A stretch of 64,000 nt of DNA from Atopobium sp034113385 (GCF_034113385.1 NZ_JAXEXL010000002.1:69557-133556), one strand, 5' to 3'; counted from the first letter of the stretch, positions 8,810 through 17,782 are shown. Translations and numbers: made by a program. Notes: generated by a model from the sequence alone, not told the origin.

Positions 8810-9877
8810 ATGTCGCTCGTTGACGACCTCAAACTCATTGCCGAGCAGGCAAATGAGCAGCTTGCTGCTGCAAAAACATTAGAAGAGCTCGAGAAGGTCC
8901 GTGTGGCAACCATGGGCAAAAAGGGTTCGCTGGCAGGTGTTTTGCGCTCTATGGGGAGCGTGGATCCAGCAGAACGTCCCATTATTGGTAAAAGAGCCAA
9001 TGAAGTGCGGGCACAGTTTGAGGCTTCACTTGAGTCCTTTAAGAAGGAATTGCAGGCAGCGGCATTAGAAGCTCGTATTGCAGCTGATGCGGTAGACGTG
9101 ACTCTTCCAGGAACTCCGCTTCGTGTTGGTACGCAACATCTCATTTCTCAGATTGTAGAAGAGATTGAGCAGATTTTTGTGGGCTTAGGCTATACCGTGC
9201 AGGATGGTCCGTATGTAGAGACCACCTATTACAACTTTACTGCTCTTAATGCGCCTGAAGATCATCCTTCTCGCTCTGCTCGCGATACCTTTTATGTGCT
9301 TGATCGTGCAGATCACGGTGAGCACACCCATGTTCGAGGTGAGTCGGATATTTTGCTGCGCACGCAAACTTCTGGCGTGCAAATCCATACTATGGAAGAG
9401 CAAAAGCCGCCTATTTATATGATTTGCCCTGGTACGGTATTTCGTCCTGATACTGCAGATGCCAACCACTTGCCTCAGTTTACTCAGATTGAAGGCTTGG
9501 TGGTAGATGAGGGCATTACCTTTGGTGATTTGAAGGGAACCTTGGATTACTTCTGCCAAGAGATGTTTGGTAAGGACCGCGCAACCCGCTATCGTCCCCA
9601 CTTTTTCCCGTTTACGGAGCCTTCTTGTGAGGTGGATGTTTCTTGCAATATCTGTCATGGCAAGGGGTGCCGTTTTTGCAAGAACACGGGGTGGCTTGAG
9701 ATTTTGGGCTGCGGTATGGTTGACCCCAATGTTTTTGGCTATGTAGGCATTGACCCCGAGAAGTACTCTGGTTTTGCCTTTGGTATTGGTGCTGAGCGCG
9801 TAGCTGCACTTCGTTATGACCTCCCTGATTTGCGCATGCTGGTAACTGGTGACATGCGTTTCCTTCGTCAGTTCTAA
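8810..9877 (+). CDS. pheS: phenylalanyl-tRNA synthetase alpha subunit
   Basis: Catalytic subunit of the (alpha-beta)2 enzyme that charges tRNA-Phe. At 355 aa it has the usual length. The N-terminal coiled-coil tRNA-binding arm covers residues 1-85. The class II catalytic core follows, with motif 2 FRPDTADANHLPQFTQIEG, the PFTEPS phenylalanine-binding segment and motif 3 (GFAFGIGAERVAALRY). The ATG is preceded by GGAAGGGGAAGG. It is under control of the T-box leader and lies 18 bases upstream of pheT. Confidence 0.98.
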   Translation: MSLVDDLKLIAEQANEQLAAAKTLEELEKVRVATMGKKGSLAGVLRSMGSVDPAERPIIGKRANEVRAQFEASLESFKKELQAAALEARIAADAVDVTLPGTPLRVGTQHLISQIVEEIEQIFVGLGYTVQDGPYVETTYYNFTALNAPEDHPSRSARDTFYVLDRADHGEHTHVRGESDILLRTQTSGVQIHTMEEQKPPIYMICPGTVFRPDTADANHLPQFTQIEGLVVDEGITFGDLKGTLDYFCQEMFGKDRATRYRPHFFPFTEPSCEVDVSCNICHGKGCRFCKNTGWLEILGCGMVDPNVFGYVGIDPEKYSGFAFGIGAERVAALRYDLPDLRMLVTGDMRFLRQF

Positions 9878-9895
9878 GAGAAAGGCATATCATCA

Positions 9896-12355
9896 ATGCG
9901 CATTTCATATGAGTGGCTCAAATCTATGGTTGAGCTTCCAGAGAACCCCGATGACCTTTGCCGTGAATTTGTTCGCACTGGCACTGAAGTAGAGTCTGTC
10001 GAGAAAACCGGCGCACACTTAGATCATGTAGTAACTGGGCAGGTTGTGTCTAAGGTTGCTCACCCTAATTCTGACCATATGTGGCTTACGCAAATCAACG
10101 TGGGCACACTTCATGTGAATGAAGATGGTCAACCTGCTCCTTTGCAGATTGTTTGCGGTGCCCAAAACTTTAATGAGGGTGACCACATTATTGTTGCCAT
10201 GATTGGAGCCGAGCTTCCTGGTGGCATAACCATTAAAAAATCTAAACTTCGTGGCGTAGATTCCTATGGCATGAATTGCTCCTTGCGTGAGCTTGGTTTG
10301 GCAGCACAATCTGATGGCATTGCCATCTTGCCTGCTGACGCGCCAATAGGCGTGCCCATTGCTCAATATATGGGACTGTCTGACGTTATTATCGATGCAG
10401 AAATGACGCCCAATCGCCCCGATTGTTTATCTATGCACGGAGTTGCTGTTGAAGTAGGCGCTCTTTACAACAAGGATGTTTACTTTGATGACCCTGTTAT
10501 AACTGCAGAGACGGGCGTACCATCCTCTGAGCTTGTCTCGGTAGACATAGCAGATTCCGAGTTGTGTTCTCGCTACGTGGCACGTGTTGTGCGTAACGTT
10601 ACCATTGGACCCAGCCCCGAGTGGCTTGCTCGTCGTGTTGTGGCGGCGGGGGGTCGTACCATCAATAATGTGGTGGATATAACCAACTATGTTATGTATC
10701 TTACGGGACAACCTCTTCATGCTTTTGACCTTGGCAAGCTTACCCAACAAGCAGATGGCAAACGCCATATTGTTGTGCGCGCTGCTCATGAGGGAGAGAA
10801 GCTCATTACCTTAGATGAGCAAGAGCGCATCCTTACACCCGATATGGCTGTTATTACAGACAATGGTCAGACTCCTATTGCGCTTGCAGGTGTTATGGGT
10901 GGCTTGGACTCTGAGGTGGGCGAGAATACCGTTGATGTGCTGTTGGAAAGTGCTGTTTTTAACGCTGGACACATTTCTCGTACAAGTCGCAATCTTGATC
11001 TTATGAGCGAGGCATCTATTCGCTATGAGCGTAAGGTTGACCCTACTGCTTGCGTTGCTGCTGCCAATATTGCTGCCGCTTTGTTTGAGCAATGCTGTGG
11101 TGCCGAGGTTTGTCCTGGGCATGTAGATTGTTTGATAAAAACGTTTGAGCCTGTAACTATTTGCCTGCGTCCTGATCGTGTTCGTGCCTTGTGTGGCGCT
11201 TCTATTACCAATGAAGAAATGGAAACCTTCCTTACTCGTTTGGGTTGCTCGGTAGATTCCAGTTCTGAGCACTGGAACGTAATTGCACCTTCTAACCGTC
11301 CTGACCTTACGCGTGAGGCAGATTTGGTGGAAGAGGTGCTCCGCTTGTGGGGTATGGACCGTGTGACGCCCACGCTTCCTGCAGCGCGCAATCATCACGG
11401 TGGCCTTACTAAGGACCAGGTGCGTATACGTCAGATAGGTGCTACGCTGCGCGCGTGCGGTCTTAATGAGACGAGCAATTACTGTTTTGCAGACCATCGT
11501 GATCTTGATCTTCTTACCATGCCAGAAGCAGGCAGAGGTTTGCCCGTTGTGCTTCTTAATCCTTTGGTGGCAGACCAGTCAGAGATGCGTCGTTCTATGC
11601 TTCCTGGCCTGTTGCGTTCGGTTGCGTATAATTTGGACCACGGTGTTGCAAACATTGCTTTGTATGAGATGGGTCGTTGCTTCTTTGGCAGTGCGGATAC
11701 AAGCCAACCAACGGAGTCTTCCTTTGTAGCGGCTGTGCTTTGTGGCGAGAATAGGCTGCCTAGCTGGAATGCTAAACCCAAAGCTTACGATTTCTTTGAT
11801 GCAAAAGGCATTGTGGAGCAACTGTTGCATGCCTTGCGTATACAGAAAGTTCGTTTTGTTCCTGCGGATCCTGAGGTGTACCCTTGGTTGCAACCTGGAC
11901 GCAGCGCTCAGATTTTTGCTGGTAAAGATTTGTTGGGTTGGATTGGCAATGTGCATCCCAGCTCTCTTGCCAACTTTGCTATTGATGCAGATGTAGTTGC
12001 CTTTGAACTTGCTCAAGACGCATTGTTGTCTTTGGCCGTACGTGAACTTCCCTATCAGGAAGTGCCTACACTACCTGGTGTAAGCGTGGATATTGCGCTC
12101 TTGGTACCTGAGGAGGTTACGGCACAGACCCTTATGCAACGTGTAACGTCTGCAGGTGGCAAGCTTCTCGCAGAAGCGCGTTTGTTTGATGTATACCGCG
12201 ATCCTGTGCTTATTGCTGCGGGCAAGAAGTCCATGACCGTTTCTTTGGTGTATCGTGCTTCGGATCATACGCTGAGTTCCAAAGAGGTAGAAGCCGCTCA
12301 TTCCAAGCTTATTGAGAAACTGAGGCGAAGCTTGGGCGCTGAATTGCGCGGTTAA
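9896..12355 (+). CDS. pheT: phenylalanyl-tRNA synthetase beta subunit
   Basis: The 819-residue beta subunit. Domains in order are: N-terminal tRNA-binding (OB) domain at about 40-160; the B3/B4 editing domain, which hydrolyses Tyr-tRNA-Phe, with GGRTINNVVDITNYVMYLTG; the B5 domain; the catalytic-like core; and the C-terminal ferredoxin-fold anticodon-binding domain (ending SKLIEKLRRSLGAELRG). It is co-transcribed with pheS. One base separates its stop from the next gene's GTG start. Confidence 0.98.
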   Translation: MRISYEWLKSMVELPENPDDLCREFVRTGTEVESVEKTGAHLDHVVTGQVVSKVAHPNSDHMWLTQINVGTLHVNEDGQPAPLQIVCGAQNFNEGDHIIVAMIGAELPGGITIKKSKLRGVDSYGMNCSLRELGLAAQSDGIAILPADAPIGVPIAQYMGLSDVIIDAEMTPNRPDCLSMHGVAVEVGALYNKDVYFDDPVITAETGVPSSELVSVDIADSELCSRYVARVVRNVTIGPSPEWLARRVVAAGGRTINNVVDITNYVMYLTGQPLHAFDLGKLTQQADGKRHIVVRAAHEGEKLITLDEQERILTPDMAVITDNGQTPIALAGVMGGLDSEVGENTVDVLLESAVFNAGHISRTSRNLDLMSEASIRYERKVDPTACVAAANIAAALFEQCCGAEVCPGHVDCLIKTFEPVTICLRPDRVRALCGASITNEEMETFLTRLGCSVDSSSEHWNVIAPSNRPDLTREADLVEEVLRLWGMDRVTPTLPAARNHHGGLTKDQVRIRQIGATLRACGLNETSNYCFADHRDLDLLTMPEAGRGLPVVLLNPLVADQSEMRRSMLPGLLRSVAYNLDHGVANIALYEMGRCFFGSADTSQPTESSFVAAVLCGENRLPSWNAKPKAYDFFDAKGIVEQLLHALRIQKVRFVPADPEVYPWLQPGRSAQIFAGKDLLGWIGNVHPSSLANFAIDADVVAFELAQDALLSLAVRELPYQEVPTLPGVSVDIALLVPEEVTAQTLMQRVTSAGGKLLAEARLFDVYRDPVLIAAGKKSMTVSLVYRASDHTLSSKEVEAAHSKLIEKLRRSLGAELRG

Positions 12356-12356
12356 C

Positions 12357-13043
12357 GTGCCAAGCTGGAACGTACATATTGCTCACGTTGAGCGGCTCTT
12401 TCAGACAAGGGAGCCGCACGCTTTGGGTATTTCTGACGCCAACTGTTTTTTATTTGGTAACTTGGTGCCAGATATTTACGTGGGGTATATGGTGCAGCCA
12501 CTTACCAAGACACGTACGTATTGTGATACCCATGTAGCGGCAGATGAGTTTATGCCCACACCACGCTATGATGAGTTTTGGGACTTATATGTGGCACCAC
12601 TATTATCGCATGGTCCATCGCCTGAGCGTGATTTAGCTCTTGGAGCCTGGGCGCATTTGGTGTGTGACCATACGTATAACTTAGCCGCACGTAAGGTGGC
12701 CTATAGTGCTGGTTACAAGCCAGGGGATGGTGTGCGCATCCTAAAGCAGTCTGACTTTGATGCGTACGGTAAAAGCTTATCCATATCCATGGTGGTACAA
12801 GATACGCCTACGCTTATCCACGCTGCGCGCAACTTTGTGCAGTATCCTATCGAGAAGCCCGATGTAGAAGCATCTATTGCTGTGGTACAGTGCATTGTAG
12901 ATGCCAATGCACCAAATCTGCCACGTCCAGCCTATCAACTACTGAGCACGGAGTTTTTTGAAGCAACGGCGACGGCAGCTCACAATATCATAATTTCGAC
13001 CTTATTAGATGTTGCAACACAGTATACTATGAGCAGTTCATAG
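12357..13043 (+). CDS. zinc-dependent phospholipase C-like protein
   Basis: A 228-residue protein resembling the zinc-dependent phospholipase C/S1-P1-like family: the N-terminal GNLVPDI and the central GAWAHLVCDHTYN (His and Asp ligands) are what one sees in such proteins. No signal peptide is visible, so the protein is probably cytoplasmic. That makes a secreted toxin role unlikely. It starts at GTG 12357, one base after pheT, with no separate ribosome binding site, suggesting coupling to pheT translation. Similar genes are common, uncharacterised, in actinobacteria and clostridia. The substrate is unknown. Confidence 0.6.
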   Translation: MPSWNVHIAHVERLFQTREPHALGISDANCFLFGNLVPDIYVGYMVQPLTKTRTYCDTHVAADEFMPTPRYDEFWDLYVAPLLSHGPSPERDLALGAWAHLVCDHTYNLAARKVAYSAGYKPGDGVRILKQSDFDAYGKSLSISMVVQDTPTLIHAARNFVQYPIEKPDVEASIAVVQCIVDANAPNLPRPAYQLLSTEFFEATATAAHNIIISTLLDVATQYTMSSS

Positions 13044-13068
13044 CTTTGTTTGTTACTTAAGGGGAGAC

Positions 13069-13809
13069 ATGGCGCAGTTTGAAAAATCGTCTGATTCACT
13101 TTTGTACGTGCAGGTATCTGACTTTGTGCGTGAAAAAATTTACTCCAAAGAATGGGGTGTTGATGACCGTATTCCGTCCGAGCACGAACTCATGGATATG
13201 CTTGATTTATCGCGCGGTACGGTTCAAAAGGGTATTCGCACCTTGGTAGACGAAGGTCTTCTTGTTCAACAACGCGGCCGTGGCACGTATGTGACTCAGC
13301 CTGTTATGGCACGTCCTTCTTCTAATTCACTGCTCTCATTTGCTGAATCCATGAACGAGCAGGGTATCCCTTATCAAACTACCGTTGTCGAGAAAAGCGT
13401 GTTGCCTGCAGGTAAAGCTTGTGCAGATGCGCTTGGCATTGATCGTGGTGATTCATATTTGTATCTTGCGCGTGTGCGTGAGGTTTTTGGCGAGCCTGTT
13501 ATGTTTATTGAGAGTCACCTTAATTTGAAATTGCTTCCTGATTTAGTGGATGTTGACTTTAATGAAGAAGGTCTATTTGAAGCGGTAGAGCGTCTGAGTG
13601 GTCACAGTATTGGTAAGTCAGAGATGATTTACAGCGCTCGTACGGCTGGCAAAAAACGATCTGAATGGTTACGTTGTGATGAGCATGCACCCGTGCTTAA
13701 TCTTGATCAGTTAGTCCGTTTGGAAAATGGTTCCCCCTTTGAGTGGGGCAGCATTTGGTTGCCAGCAAATCGTTGCGTAATCAGTTCTCAGACGGTTCGA
13801 GATGACTAA
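13069..13809 (+). CDS. GntR-family regulator, HutC subfamily
   Basis: A 246-residue repressor-type regulator. Residues about 12-75 form the winged helix (IPSEHELMDMLDLSRGTVQKGI, with the wing QQRGRGTYV). Residues about 95-235 form a UTRA ligand-binding domain, which usually senses a sugar phosphate or related metabolite. A strong terminator separates it from the dhaK-like gene 200 bases downstream, so it is transcribed on its own. It is the likely local regulator of the Dha/PTS cluster. A palindrome ACAAG-gtca-CTTGT in the dhaK promoter is a candidate operator. The ligand cannot be inferred. Confidence 0.88.
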   Translation: MAQFEKSSDSLLYVQVSDFVREKIYSKEWGVDDRIPSEHELMDMLDLSRGTVQKGIRTLVDEGLLVQQRGRGTYVTQPVMARPSSNSLLSFAESMNEQGIPYQTTVVEKSVLPAGKACADALGIDRGDSYLYLARVREVFGEPVMFIESHLNLKLLPDLVDVDFNEEGLFEAVERLSGHSIGKSEMIYSARTAGKKRSEWLRCDEHAPVLNLDQLVRLENGSPFEWGSIWLPANRCVISSQTVRDD

Positions 13810-13902
13810 ATATAACCTATTTGCATAGGATTATTTGTTATTTTCTACACTAATTTTAGCTAATTGAGATAATAAAAATATAAAAATATTGCTACCAAAT
13901 AG

Positions 13903-13942
13903 CAGACATGCGCGGTGTTCAAGGGCGTATGTCTGTTTTTTA
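13903..13942 (+). terminator. rho-independent terminator after gntR
   Basis: CAGACAT and ATGTCTG pair around a 19-base loop and are followed by a run of six or more T. It insulates the regulator from the Dha cluster. A smaller hairpin (CCTAT-ttgc-ATAGG) follows the gntR stop at about 13817-13830. Confidence 0.8.
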
Positions 13943-13953
13943 TATGCACACAG

Positions 13954-13979
13954 TATAATTACAAAACAAGGTCACTTGT
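13954..13979 (+). promoter_or_regulatory. promoter -10 box and candidate operator of the Dha/PTS cluster
   Basis: A perfect TATAAT at 13954-13959 is followed by the palindrome ACAAG-gtca-CTTGT at 13966-13979, which would cover the transcription start. No good -35 box is seen 17 bases upstream, so the promoter may need an activator. The gene start is at 14006. The link to the adjacent GntR protein is inference. Confidence 0.5.
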
Positions 13980-14005
13980 GTTCGATTTTATGAAGGGATA
14001 CAGGT

Positions 14006-14998
14006 ATGAAAAAGATCATCAATGAGCCAGAAGATTATGTAGACGAGATGCTTCAAGGTATTTATGCAGCTCATCCCGATATGGTTACGTATGCTGCAGA
14101 TGACCTTCGGTGTTACTGTAATGCTGTAAAGAAAAATGGTAAGGTTGCAATTATCACTGGTGGTGGAACCGGACACCTTCCACTTTTTCTTGGTTATGTT
14201 GGTGAAGGTCTTATTGATGGTTGCGGTGTTGGTGGAGTATTTCAGTCTCCTTCTGCTGAGCAAATTTATAACATTTCAAAAGAAGTTGAGGCTGGTGCCG
14301 GTGTTCTTTATTTATACGGTAATTACACTGGCGATATCATGAATTTTGATATGGCAGCAGAGATGCTAGAAATGGACGATATTAAATCCATTTCTTTAGT
14401 TGGTGCTGATGATGTTTTATCCAACAGCAATCCAGCGGCTCGTCGTGGTGTAGCTGGTATCTATTTCATGTATAAGGCTGCTGGTGCAAAAGCTGATCAA
14501 ATGGGTACGTTGGAAGAAGTCGCGGCAGCAGCTAAAAAAGCTGGGGATAACGTTCGTACTGTTGGCTTTGCATTAACTCCCTGCATTGTTCCCGAGGTTG
14601 GACATTCAAATTTTATGCTCAATGAAAATGAGATGGCTTTTGGTATGGGCATTCATGGCGAGCCTGGTATTTGGAATGGTCCTATTAAAACTGCTGATGG
14701 GCTAGCCATGGAGTCTGTAGACGAGATTCTAAAGGATATGCCTCTACACGATGGCGATGAGGTTGCGGTTCTTATTAATGGTCTTGGGGCAACAAGTATT
14801 GAAGAGCTTTATATCCTTAATAACTCTGTTCGTAAACAGCTTGAGACCAAAGGAATCAGGGTTTATCGCTCTTGGACTGGTGAGTTTGCAACTTCCATGG
14901 AAATGATGGGAGCTTCCATTTCCATCTGCAAAGTAGATGAGGAGCTTAAGAGCTACTTTGATTATCCCGTAAATACTCCTTTCATTTGCCAGAAGTAG
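14006..14998 (+). CDS. DhaK-type (dihydroxyacetone kinase family) substrate-binding subunit
   Basis: Stand-alone DAK1 domain, 330 aa. The family binds a short-chain ketose covalently through a histidine and receives phosphate via the DhaL partner. By alignment with E. coli DhaK from memory, the key residues are present: His57, Asp110 (GNYTGDIMNF) and the covalent His217 (GMGIHGEPG). The substrate loops differ: GGGTGHLP replaces GGGSGHEP, and DGCGVGGVFQSP replaces the usual PGEIFTSP region. This suggests a substrate other than dihydroxyacetone, for example a tetrulose or pentulose. It is the first gene of the cluster and its ribosome binding site is AAGGGATACAGG. It pairs with the next gene. 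Confidence 0.85.
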   Translation: MKKIINEPEDYVDEMLQGIYAAHPDMVTYAADDLRCYCNAVKKNGKVAIITGGGTGHLPLFLGYVGEGLIDGCGVGGVFQSPSAEQIYNISKEVEAGAGVLYLYGNYTGDIMNFDMAAEMLEMDDIKSISLVGADDVLSNSNPAARRGVAGIYFMYKAAGAKADQMGTLEEVAAAAKKAGDNVRTVGFALTPCIVPEVGHSNFMLNENEMAFGMGIHGEPGIWNGPIKTADGLAMESVDEILKDMPLHDGDEVAVLINGLGATSIEELYILNNSVRKQLETKGIRVYRSWTGEFATSMEMMGASISICKVDEELKSYFDYPVNTPFICQK

Positions 14999-15019
14999 TT
15001 TTAGCAGAGAGGTACCGTA

Positions 15020-15664
15020 ATGGATACATTGTCTCTTGAGGATGTACCTAATCTTTTTGAGTCTGTGGGCAGTCTTTTTGCTGAGAAAAAAGATGAACTT
15101 TGTGAAATGGACGCAGCCATGGGCGATGGTGATCTTGGCTTGACTATGAGCAAAGGTTACGGTGCTCTTCCAGGCTTTTTGCGTGAACTTAAGCCTGAGG
15201 GTGATATAGGAAAGATGCTTTTTAAGGGTGCCATGAAAATGCAAAATCTCGTTCCTTCTACTATGGGGACACTTATGGCGTCCGGCATTATGGAAGCTGG
15301 CAAGAATTTAAAAGGTCAAATAAATCTTGTGCCAGCAGATCTTGTGACATTTGCAACTGCGTTTGCTGACGGTATTAAGAAGCGTGGCAAATGTGAACTG
15401 GGTGATAGAACTATTCTTGATTCTGTTGATGCTGCAGCGAAGAAAGCAACTGTACTTTTAGAAAGTAATGTAAATGCGACTTTTATTGAGGTAGTTGATG
15501 CATTGGTTGCTGGTGCAGCTGAAGGCTGTGAAGCTACTAAAGATATGCTTCCAAAATATGGCAAAGCAGCAGTGCATGCCGCTAAGGCCCAGGGCGTTAT
15601 TGACCAAGGTGCGCTTGCAGGGTTGTATTTATACATCGGTATGAAGAACTTCTTTTCTAAATAA
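15020..15664 (+). CDS. DhaL-type nucleotide-binding subunit (divergent)
   Basis: Stand-alone DAK2 domain, 214 aa, which in the family carries ADP/ATP with magnesium bound by three acidic residues. Here the metal-binding motif is MGDGDLGLTM, with Leu in place of the usual His of GDxDHG. The C-terminal signature normally read as GRASYLGERS-GxxDPGA is degenerate (GKAAVHAAKAQGVIDQGA). The RGKCELGDRTILD segment is conserved. No DhaM gene is present, so the phosphate donor is either ATP directly or a distant PTS protein. It lies 21 bases after the DhaK-like gene and is probably its partner. Confidence 0.82.
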   Translation: MDTLSLEDVPNLFESVGSLFAEKKDELCEMDAAMGDGDLGLTMSKGYGALPGFLRELKPEGDIGKMLFKGAMKMQNLVPSTMGTLMASGIMEAGKNLKGQINLVPADLVTFATAFADGIKKRGKCELGDRTILDSVDAAAKKATVLLESNVNATFIEVVDALVAGAAEGCEATKDMLPKYGKAAVHAAKAQGVIDQGALAGLYLYIGMKNFFSK

Positions 15665-15681
15665 GACTAAGGAGTGTATAC

Positions 15682-17382
15682 ATGCTTTTTAATGACCCAA
15701 AAACTTTTCGTGAGGATATGCTTCGTGGTTATGTTGCAGCTTATCCTGACTACGTAGTTGAGGTACCTGGTGGTGTTGCCCGTGCAACAAAGATGCCTGA
15801 GGGCAAGATTGCTGTTATTAATGGCGGTGGTTCTGGTCACTATCCGGCCTTTTGTGGAATTATTGGCGATGGCTTTATGGATGCAACGGTCGTCGGAAAT
15901 GTTTTTACTTCTCCATCTACTGATGATGTTTTGGGTGTAGCGCGCGCTGTTGAACAAGGTAGTGGTTTATTTATCGTTGGCGGTAATTATGCTGGCGACA
16001 AAATGAATTTTAATATGGCGCGTGACATTCTTATCGAAGAAGGCATTGATGCTCGTTCATTTTATATTACCGATGACGTAGCGTCTGCCTCTCCTGAAGA
16101 AACTGAAAAGCGTCGTGGTAATGTAGGTACTTTTATGGTCTTTAAAGCTGCTGGTGCTGCTGCAGCTGCGGGAGTTTCTTTTGATGATTTAGTTCGTATT
16201 ACCACTAAGGCAAATGATCGTACGCGCACTATGTCTATGGGTTTTCGTGGTTGTACGCTTCCTGGTGCGAATGAGCCATTATTCCATGTTCCATCTGGCA
16301 AAATGGAAGTTGGCCAAGGTATTCATGGTGAGCCTGGTGTAGGTGAGGACAATCTTAAACCTGCGGCGGAAGTCGCTCAGGTTTTAGTTAACCGTGTTCT
16401 TGCTGAAGCTCCTGCAGATGATTCTAAGCGCATTGCTGTTATTCTTGATGGCCTTGGTTCTACTAAGTATGAGGAACTTTTTGTTGTGTGGGGTACCGTA
16501 CGCCAACTTCTTGAAGACAAGGGATATACCCTAGTAGAGCCTCTGGTTGGCGAGTATGTAACCTCTCTTGACATGGAAGGTATTGCGCTTGCTGTTGAGT
16601 ATTTAGATGATGAATTGGAGACTTATTGGAGTGCTCCGGCAGATACCGCTTCATTTCGTAAAGGTGCAAGTTCCATGGCATCGGGCGAGCGCAAGGTCTA
16701 TGCAGAACAGTTTGAGGTAGTAGAAACATTTGTTGCAGGTTCTGAGGCATCCAATGCTGCTGCTGACTATTTAGTAGATGCTTTTGGTCGTATGGCTGCA
16801 GCTATTGAAAATGCAGAACCTGAGTTGGCTAAGATTGATGGTATTGCTGGTGATGGAGATCATGGTCGTGGAATGGTAAAAGGATCTTCCTTTGCACTCG
16901 AAGCTGCTCGGGAGGCGCGCTCTAGGGGAGCTTCAGCAGGTTCCGTTTTGAAAGAAGCTGGAAAGGCATGGGCTGCAAAGGCTGGTGGGACATCTGGTGT
17001 GTTGTGGGGAAGTGCCCTTCAAGCAGCAGGTGCTGTTATTGGTGATACTGCTGATGAATACACGACCCACACGGTTGCCAATGCTGTAAAAGTAGCCTAT
17101 GAAAAAATGCTTTCTTTGGGTGGAGCAAAACGTGGCGATAAAACCATGTTAGATGTGCTAATTCCATTCGGTGAATCTCTTGCAGTATCTGCAGATAAGA
17201 ATCTAAGCATTAAAGATGCATGGATTGCTGCATCTGTTGTGGCTGATGAATCTGCCCAAGCAACTGCAAACTTAGTTCCTAAGGTTGGGCGTGCTCGTCC
17301 TGCTGCTGAGCGGAGTTTAGGTACTCCAGATGCCGGAGCTGTTTCTATGGCATTGTGTATCAAGTCCGTATTACCAGAATGA
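15682..17382 (+). CDS. fused DhaK-DhaL ketose kinase
   Basis: A 566-residue ATP-type kinase with both domains in one chain: DAK1 at residues 1-330 and DAK2 at about 365-566. The DAK1 part has GGGSGHYP, NYAGDKMNF and GQGIHGEPG with the covalent His. The DAK2 part has the full metal motif AGDGDHGRGM, GGTSGVLWG and the normal KVGRARPAAERSLG-TPDAGA ending. Tyr replaces Glu in the GHEP loop and VVGNVFTSP replaces the PGEIFTSP loop of E. coli DhaK. Known relatives of this layout include dihydroxyacetone, erythrulose and apulose kinases; which one this is cannot be decided. It is a second, complete kinase beside the split pair. AAGGAG precedes the ATG. Confidence 0.88.
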   Translation: MLFNDPKTFREDMLRGYVAAYPDYVVEVPGGVARATKMPEGKIAVINGGGSGHYPAFCGIIGDGFMDATVVGNVFTSPSTDDVLGVARAVEQGSGLFIVGGNYAGDKMNFNMARDILIEEGIDARSFYITDDVASASPEETEKRRGNVGTFMVFKAAGAAAAAGVSFDDLVRITTKANDRTRTMSMGFRGCTLPGANEPLFHVPSGKMEVGQGIHGEPGVGEDNLKPAAEVAQVLVNRVLAEAPADDSKRIAVILDGLGSTKYEELFVVWGTVRQLLEDKGYTLVEPLVGEYVTSLDMEGIALAVEYLDDELETYWSAPADTASFRKGASSMASGERKVYAEQFEVVETFVAGSEASNAAADYLVDAFGRMAAAIENAEPELAKIDGIAGDGDHGRGMVKGSSFALEAAREARSRGASAGSVLKEAGKAWAAKAGGTSGVLWGSALQAAGAVIGDTADEYTTHTVANAVKVAYEKMLSLGGAKRGDKTMLDVLIPFGESLAVSADKNLSIKDAWIAASVVADESAQATANLVPKVGRARPAAERSLGTPDAGAVSMALCIKSVLPE

Positions 17383-17461
17383 TATAAGTTCATTAAGCTA
17401 TTAGGTGTAATCGGCCATATTGGGCCATGAGTTTTGACGTAATGTCGAGAAAGGAATTACT

Positions 17462-17755
17462 ATGACGGCTCGTATTATTGTTGCTTGCGGTTCTGGCGTT
17501 GCAACTTCTCAGACTGTTGCATCAAAGGTCCAACGCCTTCTGAAGGCTGAAGGAGCAGATGCAGAGTGTGAAGCAGTTGATATCAAATCTCTTAAGCATT
17601 ACATCAAGAATGCTGATATTTATATTTCCATTGTTAAAGAAGATACTGACTGGGGCATTCCTGTATTTAATGGCGTGTGTTTTTTGACTGGCATGGGACA
17701 AGATGCTGAGCTTAAGAAGCTTCTTGCTGCTATTGATGAAGTAAATAAGCGCTAG
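17462..17755 (+). CDS. PTS EIIB component, galactitol type
   Basis: A 97-residue cytoplasmic phosphocarrier. The phosphorylated cysteine is Cys9 in IIVACGSGVATS, the typical loop of GatB-like EIIB. It passes phosphate from EIIA to the sugar carried by EIIC. No EIIA gene is found in the window, so EIIA must be supplied from elsewhere. The EIIC partner is two genes downstream. Its ribosome binding site (AAAGGA) overlaps a copy of the octamer TCGAGAAA that recurs through the window. Confidence 0.9.
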   Translation: MTARIIVACGSGVATSQTVASKVQRLLKAEGADAECEAVDIKSLKHYIKNADIYISIVKEDTDWGIPVFNGVCFLTGMGQDAELKKLLAAIDEVNKR

Positions 17756-17782
17756 TTTTTACATAGAATTTGGAAGACCAAA

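Noticed and set aside
10811..11497. Open frame of 228 codons antisense to pheT
   Set aside because: Low-quality composition with no motif; pheT is continuous and complete on the plus strand.
13069..17382. Ordinary DhaKLM glycerol/dihydroxyacetone operon
   Set aside because: DhaM is absent, substrate loops differ, and a PTS and an aldolase are present, which does not fit simple dihydroxyacetone use.
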